DNA of 64,000 bases from Polaribacter cellanae (GCF_017569185.1 NZ_CP071869.1:1230001-1294000), one strand, 5' to 3'; numbered from the stretch's first letter, positions 34,598-44,355 are shown. Translations and numbers: made by a program. The notes: generated by a model from the letters alone, not told the origin.

Positions 34598-34648
34598 GGC
34601 AAAGTTCTTACATATAAACGATTGTTTGTGTTAAGAATAAATAAACGG
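34598..34648 (-). promoter_or_regulatory. Shared upstream block, copy 1
   Basis: About 51 bases that match 42887-42937 at roughly 42 positions, both on the minus strand upstream of a start codon. The most conserved core is CAATCGTTTATATGT, followed by an AACTTTG box resembling a -7 element and preceded by TTTATTTATT. It lies 70 bases before the start of the zinc-ribbon gene. Confidence 0.6.
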
Positions 34649-34716
34649 GCGTATTAAGCAACAACTGAAAATAAAGAAGCTTAAAAGCTATGTTTAACAA
34701 ATTAAAAAAGTACTAT

Positions 34717-36060
34717 TTATAGTTTATAGTTTACCCAAACATCTACTTGTTCTAAAGATCTTGGATGTAGCAATATGTTTAAATCTTTATCTAATAAAAA
34801 ATAGGTTGGTGTTGCGTTTATATAATATTTTTTTGCTGCTTGGGTTTCCCAACCTTTATAATCGCAATAGGTTTGCCAAGGTTTATTTTGGTATGCCTTT
34901 TTAAATTCTTTTTTGTTTGTATCTAGACTTACATATACTACTTCTAGATTTTTTTTAGCTTTCCATGTTGTATAGTATTTAAGTAATTTTTGTGCATCTT
35001 CTTTACAATGACTACACCAACTAGCTCCAAACACAAGCAATATTGGTTTTTTAATAGTACTTAATTTCGTAGTTGTATTTAGTTGTATATCTGGTGCCTT
35101 ATTGCCTACTTTTAAATCTTTATATTTTTGCATTGTATTGGCTAAGCTAGTATTTAATACACATTGGTTTTGGCTTAGCATTTGGTTTGCTAAATGTGCA
35201 GCTGCAGGGTATAAACTTCGCTTTTCGAAATACTTAAATAAGTGTTCTGATACTGTGTTTAACAAACTATCGTTCTCTTTTAAGTTTTTAATTAAATAAT
35301 CTGTACTTATATTCATTTGCACATACACACTATCTAAATTTGGCCCCCTATTTTCTAATAAAAAATAATGCCCTTCTATTAATTCTTTAAATAAACCACT
35401 GGTTTTAAAATTTGGGTGGTTAAAATTAATACTTCTAAATTGTTGTATGTTTTTAGGCAAACGCTCTGTATAATTATATATATTTTCTGGCATGTTGTTT
35501 ACCAAAGTTTGTAGGGGTAAAAACCAATGCAAATAACTGTTTTCTGGTATTAATTTTAAAGCGATACTATCTACCTGCTCTAAACGTTGTAGCTCTTTGT
35601 TTATGGTTTTTAGTGCTTTTTTTTGTGTTTGTAGAGCAGCTTCACTGCTATATTTGGGCTTTAAATAACGCCATGCTTTGTAAACTTGCTTACTTTGTAT
35701 ATGTGTTTTGGCATACTTTACAAATTGGTTGTTTTCTAAGCTATTTAGAAACTGTAAACCATCTACTTCGTTTAAATGTGTGCCTATAATTTGTGTTTTA
35801 GGTCCTGTAAGCACAACTATTAAACTACTATTGTCTTGGGTTTTTAAGACCCCCATACCCTTGTAGTCTTTTGAGTAATTTAGGCTAAAATTACCCAGAC
35901 TATCTACCACGGTTGTAGCTAAATCTAATGTTTTGTAATAGTTAAAACCTGTTAAGGTTATTTTTTGCCCTGCATGTTTTGTGAGTGTACCAATTAAGGT
36001 TTGAACTTGGGCTTGTAATGTATTTGCTAGTAAGAGTATTATTAGAAATGTTTTTTTCAT
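34717..36060 (-). CDS. Thioredoxin-domain protein, TlpA/DUF4369-like architecture
   Basis: 447 residues from ATG 36060 (MKKTFLIILLLANTLQAQVQ, a signal peptide); a start ten codons upstream is less likely. An N-terminal beta domain (LIGTLTKHAGQKITLTGFNY) precedes a helical linker and a C-terminal thioredoxin fold with FGASWCSHCKED as the CxxC site and NATPTYFLLDKD as the cis-Pro loop. Periplasmic thiol oxidoreductase of the kind common in Bacteroidota. It is close to two FISUMP surface proteins on the same strand and may help fold exported proteins; that link is inference. Confidence 0.82.
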   Translation of the reverse strand: MKKTFLIILLLANTLQAQVQTLIGTLTKHAGQKITLTGFNYYKTLDLATTVVDSLGNFSLNYSKDYKGMGVLKTQDNSSLIVVLTGPKTQIIGTHLNEVDGLQFLNSLENNQFVKYAKTHIQSKQVYKAWRYLKPKYSSEAALQTQKKALKTINKELQRLEQVDSIALKLIPENSYLHWFLPLQTLVNNMPENIYNYTERLPKNIQQFRSINFNHPNFKTSGLFKELIEGHYFLLENRGPNLDSVYVQMNISTDYLIKNLKENDSLLNTVSEHLFKYFEKRSLYPAAAHLANQMLSQNQCVLNTSLANTMQKYKDLKVGNKAPDIQLNTTTKLSTIKKPILLVFGASWCSHCKEDAQKLLKYYTTWKAKKNLEVVYVSLDTNKKEFKKAYQNKPWQTYCDYKGWETQAAKKYYINATPTYFLLDKDLNILLHPRSLEQVDVWVNYKL

Positions 36061-36261
36061 TTTAATCTTATTTATTGTAAAATATGGCAAAAATTATTTT
36101 CCTTAATGCAACGTAAAAACAAAGGCTAATTGCACGACTGTTATTGTTTATATTCGTTTTATTCTTGTTTTTATATTTTTTTAATAAACCAACCACCTTA
36201 GTGGTTTTTTTTACTGATTGCCTACAGGACAACCTGTTTAAGTTTAAATTGTACAAAGCAC

Positions 36262-37929
36262 TTAATTTTTAATGCAACGTATTGATAACCCGTACGAACG
36301 AGGGCTATCATACATCTTTGAACCTTGATTCGCAATGTCCAAACTCTTTGATTTATTAGCAGTAGTACTTACTGTACTAGACCAAAGGTAACCGTAATTG
36401 CCTACATGTAGAAATTGACCAGTAGTATAGTGTCGAAAACCTGAAGATGGAATCTTTAAAGCTGTAAAGGCACCATCCGTATTATTAGGATTAAAGTTTG
36501 CTCGCAAAGCAGTTAACTCCGCTTCTGTTGGTACTCTATATCCTACAGGGCAAGGGTCGTTTAAATTTCCTTGCCATAATGTACTACTATTAGCAAAGGT
36601 TGTCCAGTTAGAAGCATGTTTAATAAAATTTCCATGTTCAGGGTCTGCAGTTGTAGCTTGTGTACTAATTACTGTAGAAGTTCTTTTCTCATGCCCATCT
36701 TTATGTCTACCCCATTGGTACAAATCGCCATAAGCAGCTACATCGGATCTACTTGTTGCTGCATGTGTCGCTCCCAAATTACGATCCATCCAAACACGTC
36801 CATCAGGTCCTGTAAGCTCTACTACTGCTGTAGTTCTATCTCTACTATAAACTACGTTTGTTGCATCGATAATTGCTTGCAACTCTGCCAACGTGGTTGG
36901 TGCAGGAGCAGCATCTGCAATAGCCTCCTCGTAAGCTATTTGACCTACTCTAGCTTTTACTTTTGTAACACTAATTGCTGTTAAATTGGCTAAACTTGGT
37001 GTGCCCCCAGTTGCTGGGTTGGTAGAAGCTGTAACAATAGCATTAAGTTCAGCTGTATTTGCTCTATTGATTACTGTTTGCAACTCAGCCAAGGTAGTTG
37101 GTGCAGGAGAAGCATCTGCAATAGCCTCCTCGTAAGCTATTTGACCTACTCTAGCTTCTAAATTTGTAAGACCAACTGCTGTTAAATCTGCAAACCTTGG
37201 TGTACCTCCAGCTGCTGGGTTGGTAGAAAGCGCAACAATACGATTAATTGCAGCTGGAGTTGCTCTATCGATTACTGTTTGCAACTCTGCCAAGGTAGTT
37301 GGTGTAGGAGAAGCTTCTGCAATAGCCTCTTCGTAAATTGTTTGACTTGCTGCTGTAAGTCCTGTAAGACCAACTGCTGTTAAATCTGCTAAACTTGGTG
37401 TACCTCCAGCTGCTGGGTTGGTAGAAGCTGTAACAATAGCATTAAGTGCAGCTGTATTTACTTCATTGACTATTGTTTGCAAATCGAGCAAGGTAGTTGG
37501 TGCAGGAGAAGCATCTGCAATAGCCTCTTCGTAAGCTGTTTTAGTTCCTGTAAGTCCTGTAAGACCAGTTGCTGCTAAATCTGCTAAACTTGGTGTACAC
37601 CCATTTGCTGGGTTGGTAGAAGCTGCAACAACACCATTAACTGGCTTCATATATGTGTTTTGACCATAGAAAAAATCTATAAATTCGAAACCATTGTATA
37701 CATAAAGACCTTTTGTGGTACAGTTTAAACAATATACTATTAAACCTTCTGCAGGTGTTGCTATGGCTTTTATTTGTGCTAAAGTCATACGTGGGGGTAA
37801 GAAACCTTTTGTAGTACTTTGCACTTCTAAAATTGCAGAGCTGTGTGGGGTTGTTGTACCCACACCTACCTGCGCCATACTTGTAAAGATTGCTGCAATA
37901 AATGCAACGCTAAATAAAATTTTTTTCAC
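36262..37929 (-). CDS. FISUMP-domain surface protein with four ~65-residue repeats (paralogue 1)
   Basis: 555 residues. Signal peptide (MKKILFSVAFIAAIFTSMAQ), then a head region (VGVGTTTPHSSAILEVQSTT...GLYVYNGFEF) typical of flavobacterial surface proteins. Four tandem repeats follow (about 95-355), each with xSTNPAxGGTPSLADLTAVG, YEEAIADASPAPTTLAELQ and an IxxAN end. The C-terminal domain (VWMDRNLGATHAATS, YGDLYQWGRHKDGHEK, DPCPVGYRVPTEAE) is the FISUMP fold. It is very similar to the 39360-41036 protein; a decayed transposase lies between. Probably cell-surface or secreted; ligand unknown. Confidence 0.88.
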   Translation of the reverse strand: MKKILFSVAFIAAIFTSMAQVGVGTTTPHSSAILEVQSTTKGFLPPRMTLAQIKAIATPAEGLIVYCLNCTTKGLYVYNGFEFIDFFYGQNTYMKPVNGVVAASTNPANGCTPSLADLAATGLTGLTGTKTAYEEAIADASPAPTTLLDLQTIVNEVNTAALNAIVTASTNPAAGGTPSLADLTAVGLTGLTAASQTIYEEAIAEASPTPTTLAELQTVIDRATPAAINRIVALSTNPAAGGTPRFADLTAVGLTNLEARVGQIAYEEAIADASPAPTTLAELQTVINRANTAELNAIVTASTNPATGGTPSLANLTAISVTKVKARVGQIAYEEAIADAAPAPTTLAELQAIIDATNVVYSRDRTTAVVELTGPDGRVWMDRNLGATHAATSRSDVAAYGDLYQWGRHKDGHEKRTSTVISTQATTADPEHGNFIKHASNWTTFANSSTLWQGNLNDPCPVGYRVPTEAELTALRANFNPNNTDGAFTALKIPSSGFRHYTTGQFLHVGNYGYLWSSTVSTTANKSKSLDIANQGSKMYDSPRSYGLSIRCIKN

Positions 37930-38092
37930 ACTTGTATTCTTTAATTCTTTAACCGATTAATCGTTTCTCAAGTCTTTTTTATCAAAGCCTTCTTTATACT
38001 ATTTGTGTATAAGTTAATTATTAGAGATGTCTACTTAGGTTCTGTTTTAATTTATTGATAATTAATATGTTTGTTTTTAATTATTCTATTTA

Positions 38093-38926
38093 TTAGATTG
38101 TAAAAATAGTTTGTTTATGAATAGACCTGTTTAAACGATAACTATACTCATCTAAATACTTTTCAATAGCTCCTTATGCATCCAAGACTATATGCTTCAT
38201 AATCCAGCTTTTAATTGATGAATAATTGTGTTTATTTCAAAAAAAACTGAAACATTACTCTTTATTTGAGTGATGTTGTAGTTTTTTTTAGTGGCAAATA
38301 GCCTTTCCATTTGTCTGTAATTATTTTGTATTCGTAGAGACATGGCTAACAAAAATTTTACTTAGTTCCTTTGACGAGTAATTATCTATTCGTTTAAAAA
38401 AAACACGTTTAGCACTTCGTTTATTATCAACTTCTATAGCAACAAGAATTTTCTTCTTTTTATTATTGTTACTTCTTCCTTGTTGTAAATATTCGTTACC
38501 TTCATAAACAAACTCATCAATCAATACATGATTTGCTATAGATTTTAATTCACTGATTTTCATGGCTATGCGTATTTTACACATAAATAACCAAGCTGTT
38601 TGTCTTGTAACTTTTAAACGTCTTGCCATTTGAGACGAAGAGATCTTTTTTGTTGTAGCACTCATCTCAAAAACAATGGTAAATGCTTTACGAACTCCAA
38701 ACTTAACCTTATGAAATAAGGTATTTGCTGTTGGACTCTCTATATGATGACATAAGTTACAATCGCGTGCATAATTAGATTTTCGAATTGTACATTTAGT
38801 ATGTTTGCACTTCACACAAACAAAACCATCTTGCCATTTTACAGTTGCTAAATATCTTAAACAATCAAGATCGGTCTTATAAGTGTCAAAAAAATCAATA
38901 ATACCCTTATTTTTTAACGATTCCAT
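38093..38926 (-). pseudogene. Decayed IS1595-family (ISXO2-like) transposase
   Basis: The first 201 codons read MESLKNKGIIDFFDTYKTDL... with a zinc-ribbon N-domain (FVCVKCKHTKCTI...CNLCHH), a helix-turn-helix (SQMARRLKVTRQTAWLFMCK) and the catalytic Asp in LIDEFVYEG. The frame stops at 38321, but the expected continuation ITDKWKGYLPLKK is present one base out of frame after an A run, and further out-of-frame pieces (EINTIIHQLKAG, IEKYLDEYSYRLNRSIHKQT) reach 38093. So at least two frameshifts inactivated it. No intact ends are recognised. Confidence 0.88.
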
Positions 38927-39359
38927 AATACTAGGTTTTGTTTGCTAAAGACAGGTATTAAATAGATAGCTCAACTTTTTTTTTATCGACAGATTGCTTA
39001 GTGCTTCGCAACACTAGTAAGGTGCGAGAAGCATTGTATTAAAATTTTTACCCCTCCTATTGTTAAATACCTGTAAGCCCTATATAATCTTCTAAAGCAA
39101 TATCTCTTGTTGTATATTTTTAGGCATTTAACAGCTTTTTTATAAAGTTTAATTTATGGTACAAACCATACTACATTTTGGTTATACACTTTATAAAACA
39201 TCACCTCTTAAAAAAAGTACAACTTATTGGGTTGTACTGCCTAACTTATTTTTTCTTATATTTTATTTTTTTAAATTACCCCTAAACCAGTATTGTTAAA
39301 ACTGGTTGCCCCGAAGGACAACCAGTTTAGGTTTAAATTGCACAAAGTATAAGTAGTAC
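38927..39359. other. Intergenic region between IS1595 remnant and FISUMP paralogue 2
   Basis: No gene. It contains the FISUMP2 terminator hairpin (39217-39238) and, at 39311-39370, a block matching the 3' flank of FISUMP1 (GGACAACC, then GTTTAAATTG, ACAAAG and TTAATGCAACGTATTG), showing the duplication extended beyond the coding sequence. Confidence 0.6.
39217..39238 (-). terminator. Terminator after FISUMP paralogue 2
   Basis: AGTACAAC and GTTGTACT form an 8-bp stem around 6 bases. On the minus strand it is followed by seven T. It is 122 bases after the paralogue 2 stop. Confidence 0.7.
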
Positions 39360-41036
39360 TTAATTCTTAATGCAACGTATTGCTAACCCATACGCACGAG
39401 CGCTATTGTACATCTTTGCTGCATCTGGAGAACCAGGAGTTGCTCCCGGACTAAATTCGTAGCTACGAGAACTAGTGCCAGTTACTGTACTAGACCAGTA
39501 AGCACCAGAAGCACCTCGACCATCAGCATTAGTTGTAGCTTTAAGCGCACCAGTAGTGTTTACTCGGAAATCTGAAACTGTAAGCTTTAAAATTGTAAAA
39601 GCATCATTAGCATTGGTTGCCCCCAAAGCAGTAAACTCCGCTTCTGTTGGCACTCTATATCCTAGAGGACAAGGATCGTTTAAACCTGCTTGCCAAAACG
39701 TATCGCTATTAGCAAAGGTTGTCCAGTTACCAGCATTCGTAATAAAATTTCCATGTCCAGGGTTTGCAGTTGTAGCTTGTGTACTGGTTACTGTAGACGT
39801 TCTTTTCTCATGTCCATCTTTACGTCTACCCCATTGGTACAAATCGCCCAAAGCAGCTGCATCTCTCATACTTGTTGCTGCTTGTGTCGCTCCCAAATTA
39901 CGATCCATCCACACACGTCCATTAGGCCCTGTAAACTCTACTACTGCTGTAGAGACATCTTTACCACTAGCAACGTTTGCTGCATCGATAATTGCTTGCA
40001 ACTCGGTCAACGTAGTTGGTGCAGGAGCAGCATCTGCAATAGCCTCTTCGTAAGCTGTTTGAGTTAAATTAGCTTCTGTAACACCAACTGCTGTTAAATC
40101 TGCTAAACTTGGTGTGCCCCCAGCTGCTGGGTTGGTAGAAGCTGCAACAATATTATTAATTGCATCTGGAATTGCTCTATCGATAATTACTTGCAACTCT
40201 GCCAAGGTAGTTGGTGCAGGAGAAGCATCTGCAATAGCCTCTTCGTAAATTGTTTGATCTGCTGTAAGTCCTGTAACACCAACTGCTGTTAAACTTGCTA
40301 AACTTGGTGTACCCCCAGCTGCTGGGTTGGTAGAAGCTGTAACAATATTATTAATTGCAGCTGTATTTGCTCTATTGATTACTGTTTGCAACTCTGCCAA
40401 GGTAGTTGGTGTAGGAGAAGCTTCTGCAATAGCCTCCTCGTAAATTGCTTGACTTGCTGCTGTAATTCCTGTAAGACCAACTGCTGTTAAATCTGCTAAA
40501 CTTGGTGTACCTCCAGATGCTGGGGTGGTAGAAGCTGTAAGAATGGCATTAAGTTCAGCTGTATTTACATCATTTACTATTGTTTGCAACTCGGCAAACG
40601 TAGTTGGTGCAGGAGCAGCATCTGCAATAGCCACTTCGTAAGATGTTTGTCTTCCTGTAAGCCCAGTAATACCAATTGCTGCTAATTCTGCTAAAGTTGG
40701 TGTACCCCCAGCTGCTGGATTGGTAGATGCTGCAACAAAAGCATCAACTGACGCCTTAAATGTGCTTTGACCATTGATAAAATCTATAAATTCGAGACCA
40801 TTGTATGCATACAAACCTTTTGTGGTACAGTCTAAACAATATACGATTAAGCCTTCTGCAGGTGATGCTATGGCATTTAATTGTGCTAAGGTTACACGTG
40901 GAGGTAAGAAACCTTTTGTGGTACTTTGTATTTCTAAAGCAGCAGAACTGTGTGGAGTTGTTGTACCCACACCTACCTGCGCCATACTTGTAAAACTTGC
41001 TGCAATAAATGCAACGCTAAATAAAATTTTTTTCAT
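39360..41036 (-). CDS. FISUMP-domain surface protein with four ~65-residue repeats (paralogue 2)
   Basis: 558 residues with the same design as 36262-37929: signal peptide (MKKILFSVAFIAASFTSMAQ), VGVGTTTPHSSAALEIQSTT head, four tandem repeats and a C-terminal FISUMP domain (VWMDRNLGATQAATSM, GDLYQWGRRKDGHEK, DPCPLGYRVPTEAE). The repeats and the C-terminal loop (ATTNADGRGASGAYWSS) differ most from paralogue 1, as expected for a duplicated adhesin-like pair diversifying at exposed sites. It lies 35 bases downstream of the 61-residue gene and in one run with the T9SS protein. Confidence 0.88.
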   Translation of the reverse strand: MKKILFSVAFIAASFTSMAQVGVGTTTPHSSAALEIQSTTKGFLPPRVTLAQLNAIASPAEGLIVYCLDCTTKGLYAYNGLEFIDFINGQSTFKASVDAFVAASTNPAAGGTPTLAELAAIGITGLTGRQTSYEVAIADAAPAPTTFAELQTIVNDVNTAELNAILTASTTPASGGTPSLADLTAVGLTGITAASQAIYEEAIAEASPTPTTLAELQTVINRANTAAINNIVTASTNPAAGGTPSLASLTAVGVTGLTADQTIYEEAIADASPAPTTLAELQVIIDRAIPDAINNIVAASTNPAAGGTPSLADLTAVGVTEANLTQTAYEEAIADAAPAPTTLTELQAIIDAANVASGKDVSTAVVEFTGPNGRVWMDRNLGATQAATSMRDAAALGDLYQWGRRKDGHEKRTSTVTSTQATTANPGHGNFITNAGNWTTFANSDTFWQAGLNDPCPLGYRVPTEAEFTALGATNANDAFTILKLTVSDFRVNTTGALKATTNADGRGASGAYWSSTVTGTSSRSYEFSPGATPGSPDAAKMYNSARAYGLAIRCIKN

Positions 41037-41071
41037 AATTGTATTCTTTAATTTTTTATTTTTTTATTTTT

Positions 41072-41257
41072 TTAAAAATCTGCCCCTGGTTCATCTGTAA
41101 CTGGGCTAGCTGGGCTTTGTGCTTGTGCCTTCTTAGGATTTAAAATCATATAAGTTCCTAACGCAGTTAAGGCAGCGTACTTTCCGTAAGTACCAATCTT
41201 AGAAATCGCCTCTTTTCTTGTAATTTGGTTTTCTTTTTGTTTTTTATTATCTTTCAT
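41072..41257 (-). CDS. Small protein with Tat-like/export N-terminus
   Basis: 61 residues: MKDNKKQKENQITRKEAISK, then a weakly hydrophobic stretch (YAALTALGTYMILN), PKKAQAQS resembling an AxA cleavage site, and a short acidic tail (PASPVTDEPGADF). The layout recalls Tat or export signals with almost no mature part. It sits between the T9SS cargo gene (36 bases) and FISUMP paralogue 2 (35 bases), so it is probably cotranscribed. Function unknown. Confidence 0.65.
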   Translation of the reverse strand: MKDNKKQKENQITRKEAISKIGTYGKYAALTALGTYMILNPKKAQAQSPASPVTDEPGADF

Positions 41258-41292
41258 TTTATATAATTTTTAAATTTAAAGTTTTCAAGAAA

Positions 41293-42855
41293 TTATTCTA
41301 TAATTAACTTTTTAGTGTATTCTCCATCTTTTGAAACAATGTTTACAATGTAAACTCCTGTTGTTAAATTTGTTGGTAGTTTAATTTCTTTTACTTTTTG
41401 ATTTGCAATAAATTTACTTGCAAATATCTTTTTACCTACAATACTATACATGTTTAACGTTGTATTACTTTGTGTTTGCAAGCCAACAATTTTAAGTGTA
41501 TTGTTTTCTGTTTTATAAAGGCTTAGGTTGTTTGCTAAAAGTGTATCTTCTGCACTTAACACGTTATTAGAAGTGTGTAAGAAAAAACGACCTATACCAT
41601 TTAGCTTTTTAGAGGATGTTACTTTATAAGAAGTTTCTGATAATTTTGTAAAAGTCTTCTTTTGTGTATCTTCTAAATAAACAGCGACTCCTTTTGGTAA
41701 ATTATTAGCAGAAACGCTAAAGCTTAACTCTTGGTTAGCTGCGGCTCTTACAGATAAAGGTATTGCCATATCAGTATCCGTATTTAAACCACTCGTTGGC
41801 AAGCTCTGTATTGTAAAATCTATACCTTTACTATCAGATACCAAATGCGTATCTATAGAAAAATTAGGTTCACCATCTCCTCGATATGCTCCAGCATCAT
41901 AACCAACATCTAAACCTGTAGTGGCTTCTTTTAAAAACTCTATGGTTGTCGTTTTATTAACAGCCCCGTTAGATAAATACAAAGAAACTGTTGGTATGGT
42001 ATTGCTTGTTCTGTAAAAAGTTGCTGTACCATTTTGGTGATTCTGCAAAGCTTTAGAAAAAGAGAACGTTTCATTTACACTTTTTGCTTTTACTAAAAAG
42101 GCTTGTCCTGGAGCTAACTGAAGTGCTGGATCCGAATGTCTTAATGGTTTATATGTAGTACCATCCCACAAGTATAAGAAAGCAAAATTTGCATCTAACT
42201 TATTTATGTTATTTTTTAAAACATTTGTAGTTGTATTGGCACTGTTATTCGCAGGTATAAAAGAAGGATAAGGGTTACCAATACATGCCCAAAAATTAGT
42301 GCCACTAGAAGCTTTAGGTATTGGCACTACAACATCTGTATCGGCTAAAGAACCTGTAAAAGTAAAATCGCCAGCAGCTGTTCTTTTAAGACCATACCCA
42401 ACACCGGACTCAAAATTAGTTAAAGTTTCTTGATTCTCTTTCGTTGGAGAGGTGTTGTAATAAGTCCATCTTTTTCCAGATGTATTTGTATTCTTATAAT
42501 ACGAAACCCCATAATTACCAGACGTACTACCCTGTGCTAAGCTATTAGTAGCGTCTGCAATAAAATTAGAAACACCATACGTTGCTACTGGTGCCGAGAT
42601 TAAATGCCAATCTACATCTGGCACATAGCGCTTGTAAGTAATATTACCTGTTGCATTGTTTTTAACAATAAAAGATCCACTAAGTGTTGCGTTAGACTCT
42701 ATTGTTAAAACTCCTGCAACAGAAGCATCATTACCTGCATATAATACACTCCCAGGTAGCGTTGTTACCTCTTCTCCAGAAGCCACATAAAAATCCTGAG
42801 ACCATATGGTACCTGAAATTAGCATACAAAACATTAAAAAGTTAATTTTCTTCAT
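41293..42855 (-). CDS. T9SS type A sorting-domain surface protein
   Basis: 520 residues. Signal peptide (MKKINFLMFCMLISGTIWSQ), a beta-rich Thr/Asn/Ser-rich body, and a C-terminal type A sorting domain of about 75 residues (SLYKTENNTLKIVGLQ..., LPTNLTTGVYIVNIVSKDGE, ending TKKLIIE). The domain directs secretion through the type IX system and surface attachment. First gene of a minus-strand run with the 61-residue protein and FISUMP paralogue 2. The upstream block at 42887-42937 is shared with another gene. Confidence 0.92.
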   Translation of the reverse strand: MKKINFLMFCMLISGTIWSQDFYVASGEEVTTLPGSVLYAGNDASVAGVLTIESNATLSGSFIVKNNATGNITYKRYVPDVDWHLISAPVATYGVSNFIADATNSLAQGSTSGNYGVSYYKNTNTSGKRWTYYNTSPTKENQETLTNFESGVGYGLKRTAAGDFTFTGSLADTDVVVPIPKASSGTNFWACIGNPYPSFIPANNSANTTTNVLKNNINKLDANFAFLYLWDGTTYKPLRHSDPALQLAPGQAFLVKAKSVNETFSFSKALQNHQNGTATFYRTSNTIPTVSLYLSNGAVNKTTTIEFLKEATTGLDVGYDAGAYRGDGEPNFSIDTHLVSDSKGIDFTIQSLPTSGLNTDTDMAIPLSVRAAANQELSFSVSANNLPKGVAVYLEDTQKKTFTKLSETSYKVTSSKKLNGIGRFFLHTSNNVLSAEDTLLANNLSLYKTENNTLKIVGLQTQSNTTLNMYSIVGKKIFASKFIANQKVKEIKLPTNLTTGVYIVNIVSKDGEYTKKLIIE

Positions 42856-42886
42856 AATTCAATATTTATTTTACATTTAAGTAGAT

Positions 42887-42937
42887 GACAAAGTTGCCAC
42901 ATATAAACGATTGCCTGTATTGAAAATAAATAAATGG
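42887..42937 (-). promoter_or_regulatory. Shared upstream block, copy 2
   Basis: Copy of the 34598-34648 block, ending 31 bases before the T9SS gene start. The CAATCGTTTATATGT core is identical, and AACTTTG lies closest to the gene. A further AATCGTTTATA in opposite orientation is at about 42952-42962. The neighbouring orphan LytTR gene makes LytTR binding a testable idea. Confidence 0.6.
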
Positions 42938-43049
42938 TCGATATTTGTAATAATCGTTTATAAAAAAGCATACAGCGTTTTTTATAAACCTTGAATTTAT
43001 TCCATAATTATTTTTAATGCTAGTTTTTTACGAATAACTAAATAAGCTA

Positions 43050-43078
43050 AACCCTATGGACTGGAAGTACATAGGGTT
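43050..43078. terminator. Hairpin between LytTR and T9SS genes
   Basis: AACCCTAT and ATAGGGTT form an 8-bp stem around 13 bases. Neither side has a strong T run, so terminator function is uncertain. It lies about 170 bases after the LytTR stop in the 391-base gap, which otherwise holds only the shared block. Confidence 0.35.
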
Positions 43079-43246
43079 GGTCTGTAGATTAAAAGTTTGC
43101 TTTATGAAATATGTGAAGTAAACCTAAATTACTCTAGCAAATTCGCGGTAAAATATGTTTAGAAACTAAAACGAAATGTACAGTGCTTCAAGTAAGTTTG
43201 AGACCCATAAAATACAACAGAGAGTTACTTATACAACATATTTGTT

Positions 43247-43984
43247 TTATAAATGTAAAAAATTACGAAGAGATTCTTGTCTTCTTTTTGCTATAGATAG
43301 AGACTTGCCGTTTATTAAATAACAATAATTACCATCTGCCCTGTTAATATTTATTACATTTTGTAAGTTGACAATGTATTTATGATGAATTCTAAAAAAA
43401 ATGTGCTTAGGTAAAATTTTCTCATATTCTCCCAAATTTTTAGAAACTACTCTTGTTTTACCACTAACTAAATGAAAAACAGTGTATTTACCATCTGCTT
43501 CTAAATAAATAATATCTTTAACCGATAAAAGCTCTATAGATTTAGTGGTAGAAATGGCTATCAACTCGTTTGAAATTTTATTTGATAGAATGTTGCATTG
43601 TTTTTTAATTTTAAATTCTTTCACAACTTTAGAAATTACATTTTTTAATTCTATGATTTCTACAGGTTTTACAATATAACCTGCAACATTAAAATAATTA
43701 ATCGCTTTTACAGCAAAAGATTCACAAGAACTTATAATTATAATTTTGCAAGTAATGTCTTTAATTTCTGACAAAATTTCTAACGTGTTTATTTCCTTAC
43801 CTAAATGAATATCTAACAGTAGTAAATCTGGTTTTTTTACTAATAAAAGATCAATACAATTTACAGAATTTACGGCTTCTCCAACAAGTTCTATTTCTGG
43901 AAAATACTTCTTAATAAGAAATTTTAGGAGTGTAACCTGCATAACATCATCTTCTACAATAAGTGTTCGTATTTTTGTATTCAT
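43247..43984 (-). CDS. LytTR-family response regulator
   Basis: 245 residues. Receiver domain at 1-125: acidic pocket EDD (11-13), phosphoacceptor Asp58 in LLLLDIHLG, and the conserved Lys in GYIVKPVEI. LytTR DNA-binding domain at ~145-245: KDIIYLEADGKYTVFHLVSG, FFRIHHKYIVNLQNV. No histidine kinase is in the window, so it is an orphan here. It probably regulates nearby surface-protein genes, but targets are not known. Confidence 0.92.
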   Translation of the reverse strand: MNTKIRTLIVEDDVMQVTLLKFLIKKYFPEIELVGEAVNSVNCIDLLLVKKPDLLLLDIHLGKEINTLEILSEIKDITCKIIIISSCESFAVKAINYFNVAGYIVKPVEIIELKNVISKVVKEFKIKKQCNILSNKISNELIAISTTKSIELLSVKDIIYLEADGKYTVFHLVSGKTRVVSKNLGEYEKILPKHIFFRIHHKYIVNLQNVININRADGNYCYLINGKSLSIAKRRQESLRNFLHL

Positions 43985-44111
43985 ATCACAACTAAATTAA
44001 TTAAATTAACATTAGACCAAAGTTATAGTAAAAACGAGTTTTTTAAACGACTTTCTGACTAAAAGTAATATCTGGTAAAATAAAAGAATAAATGTATCTT
44101 ACAAGGTATAA

Positions 44112-44282
44112 ATGATATATTATTGGATGAATTTATCACTTTTACCAAAAAAAATAAACAATTACAACACACATATTGCAGTAACAATATTGCTGCTTTT
44201 AAGGGTGCTGCATACACAAAAAGAACTAAATATCAGTAAAAATTATGTAAATGGAATTCATACTACAATTTTAAATTCTTAA
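44112..44282 (+). CDS. Short frame (56 residues), uncertain
   Basis: [20 protein letters not shown], then a hydrophobic stretch ([14 protein letters not shown]) and a polar tail. It lies in the 371-base gap between the LytTR and icmF genes, in the icmF direction. It may be a remnant of a membrane sensor or a chance frame. Confidence 0.2.
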   Translation: MIYYWMNLSLLPKKINNYNTHIAVTILLLLRVLHTQKELNISKNYVNGIHTTILNS

Positions 44283-44355
44283 GACTTTCACAAAACAATC
44301 GTTATTTTTTGAAAATTCCGTAAATTGCCAACCTAAAAACCAACATTTATTACGA

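Noticed and set aside
36616..40067. Several 60-165-codon plus-strand frames opposite the FISUMP genes
   Set aside because: They mirror the repeated coding DNA of the minus-strand genes (Cys/Ser-rich translations recurring in both paralogues), so they are antisense shadows.
37018..40723. Regularly spaced repeats considered as a CRISPR array
   Set aside because: The units are ~195 bases, coding and in frame, with no short conserved repeat/unique spacer pattern and no cas genes. They are protein repeats.
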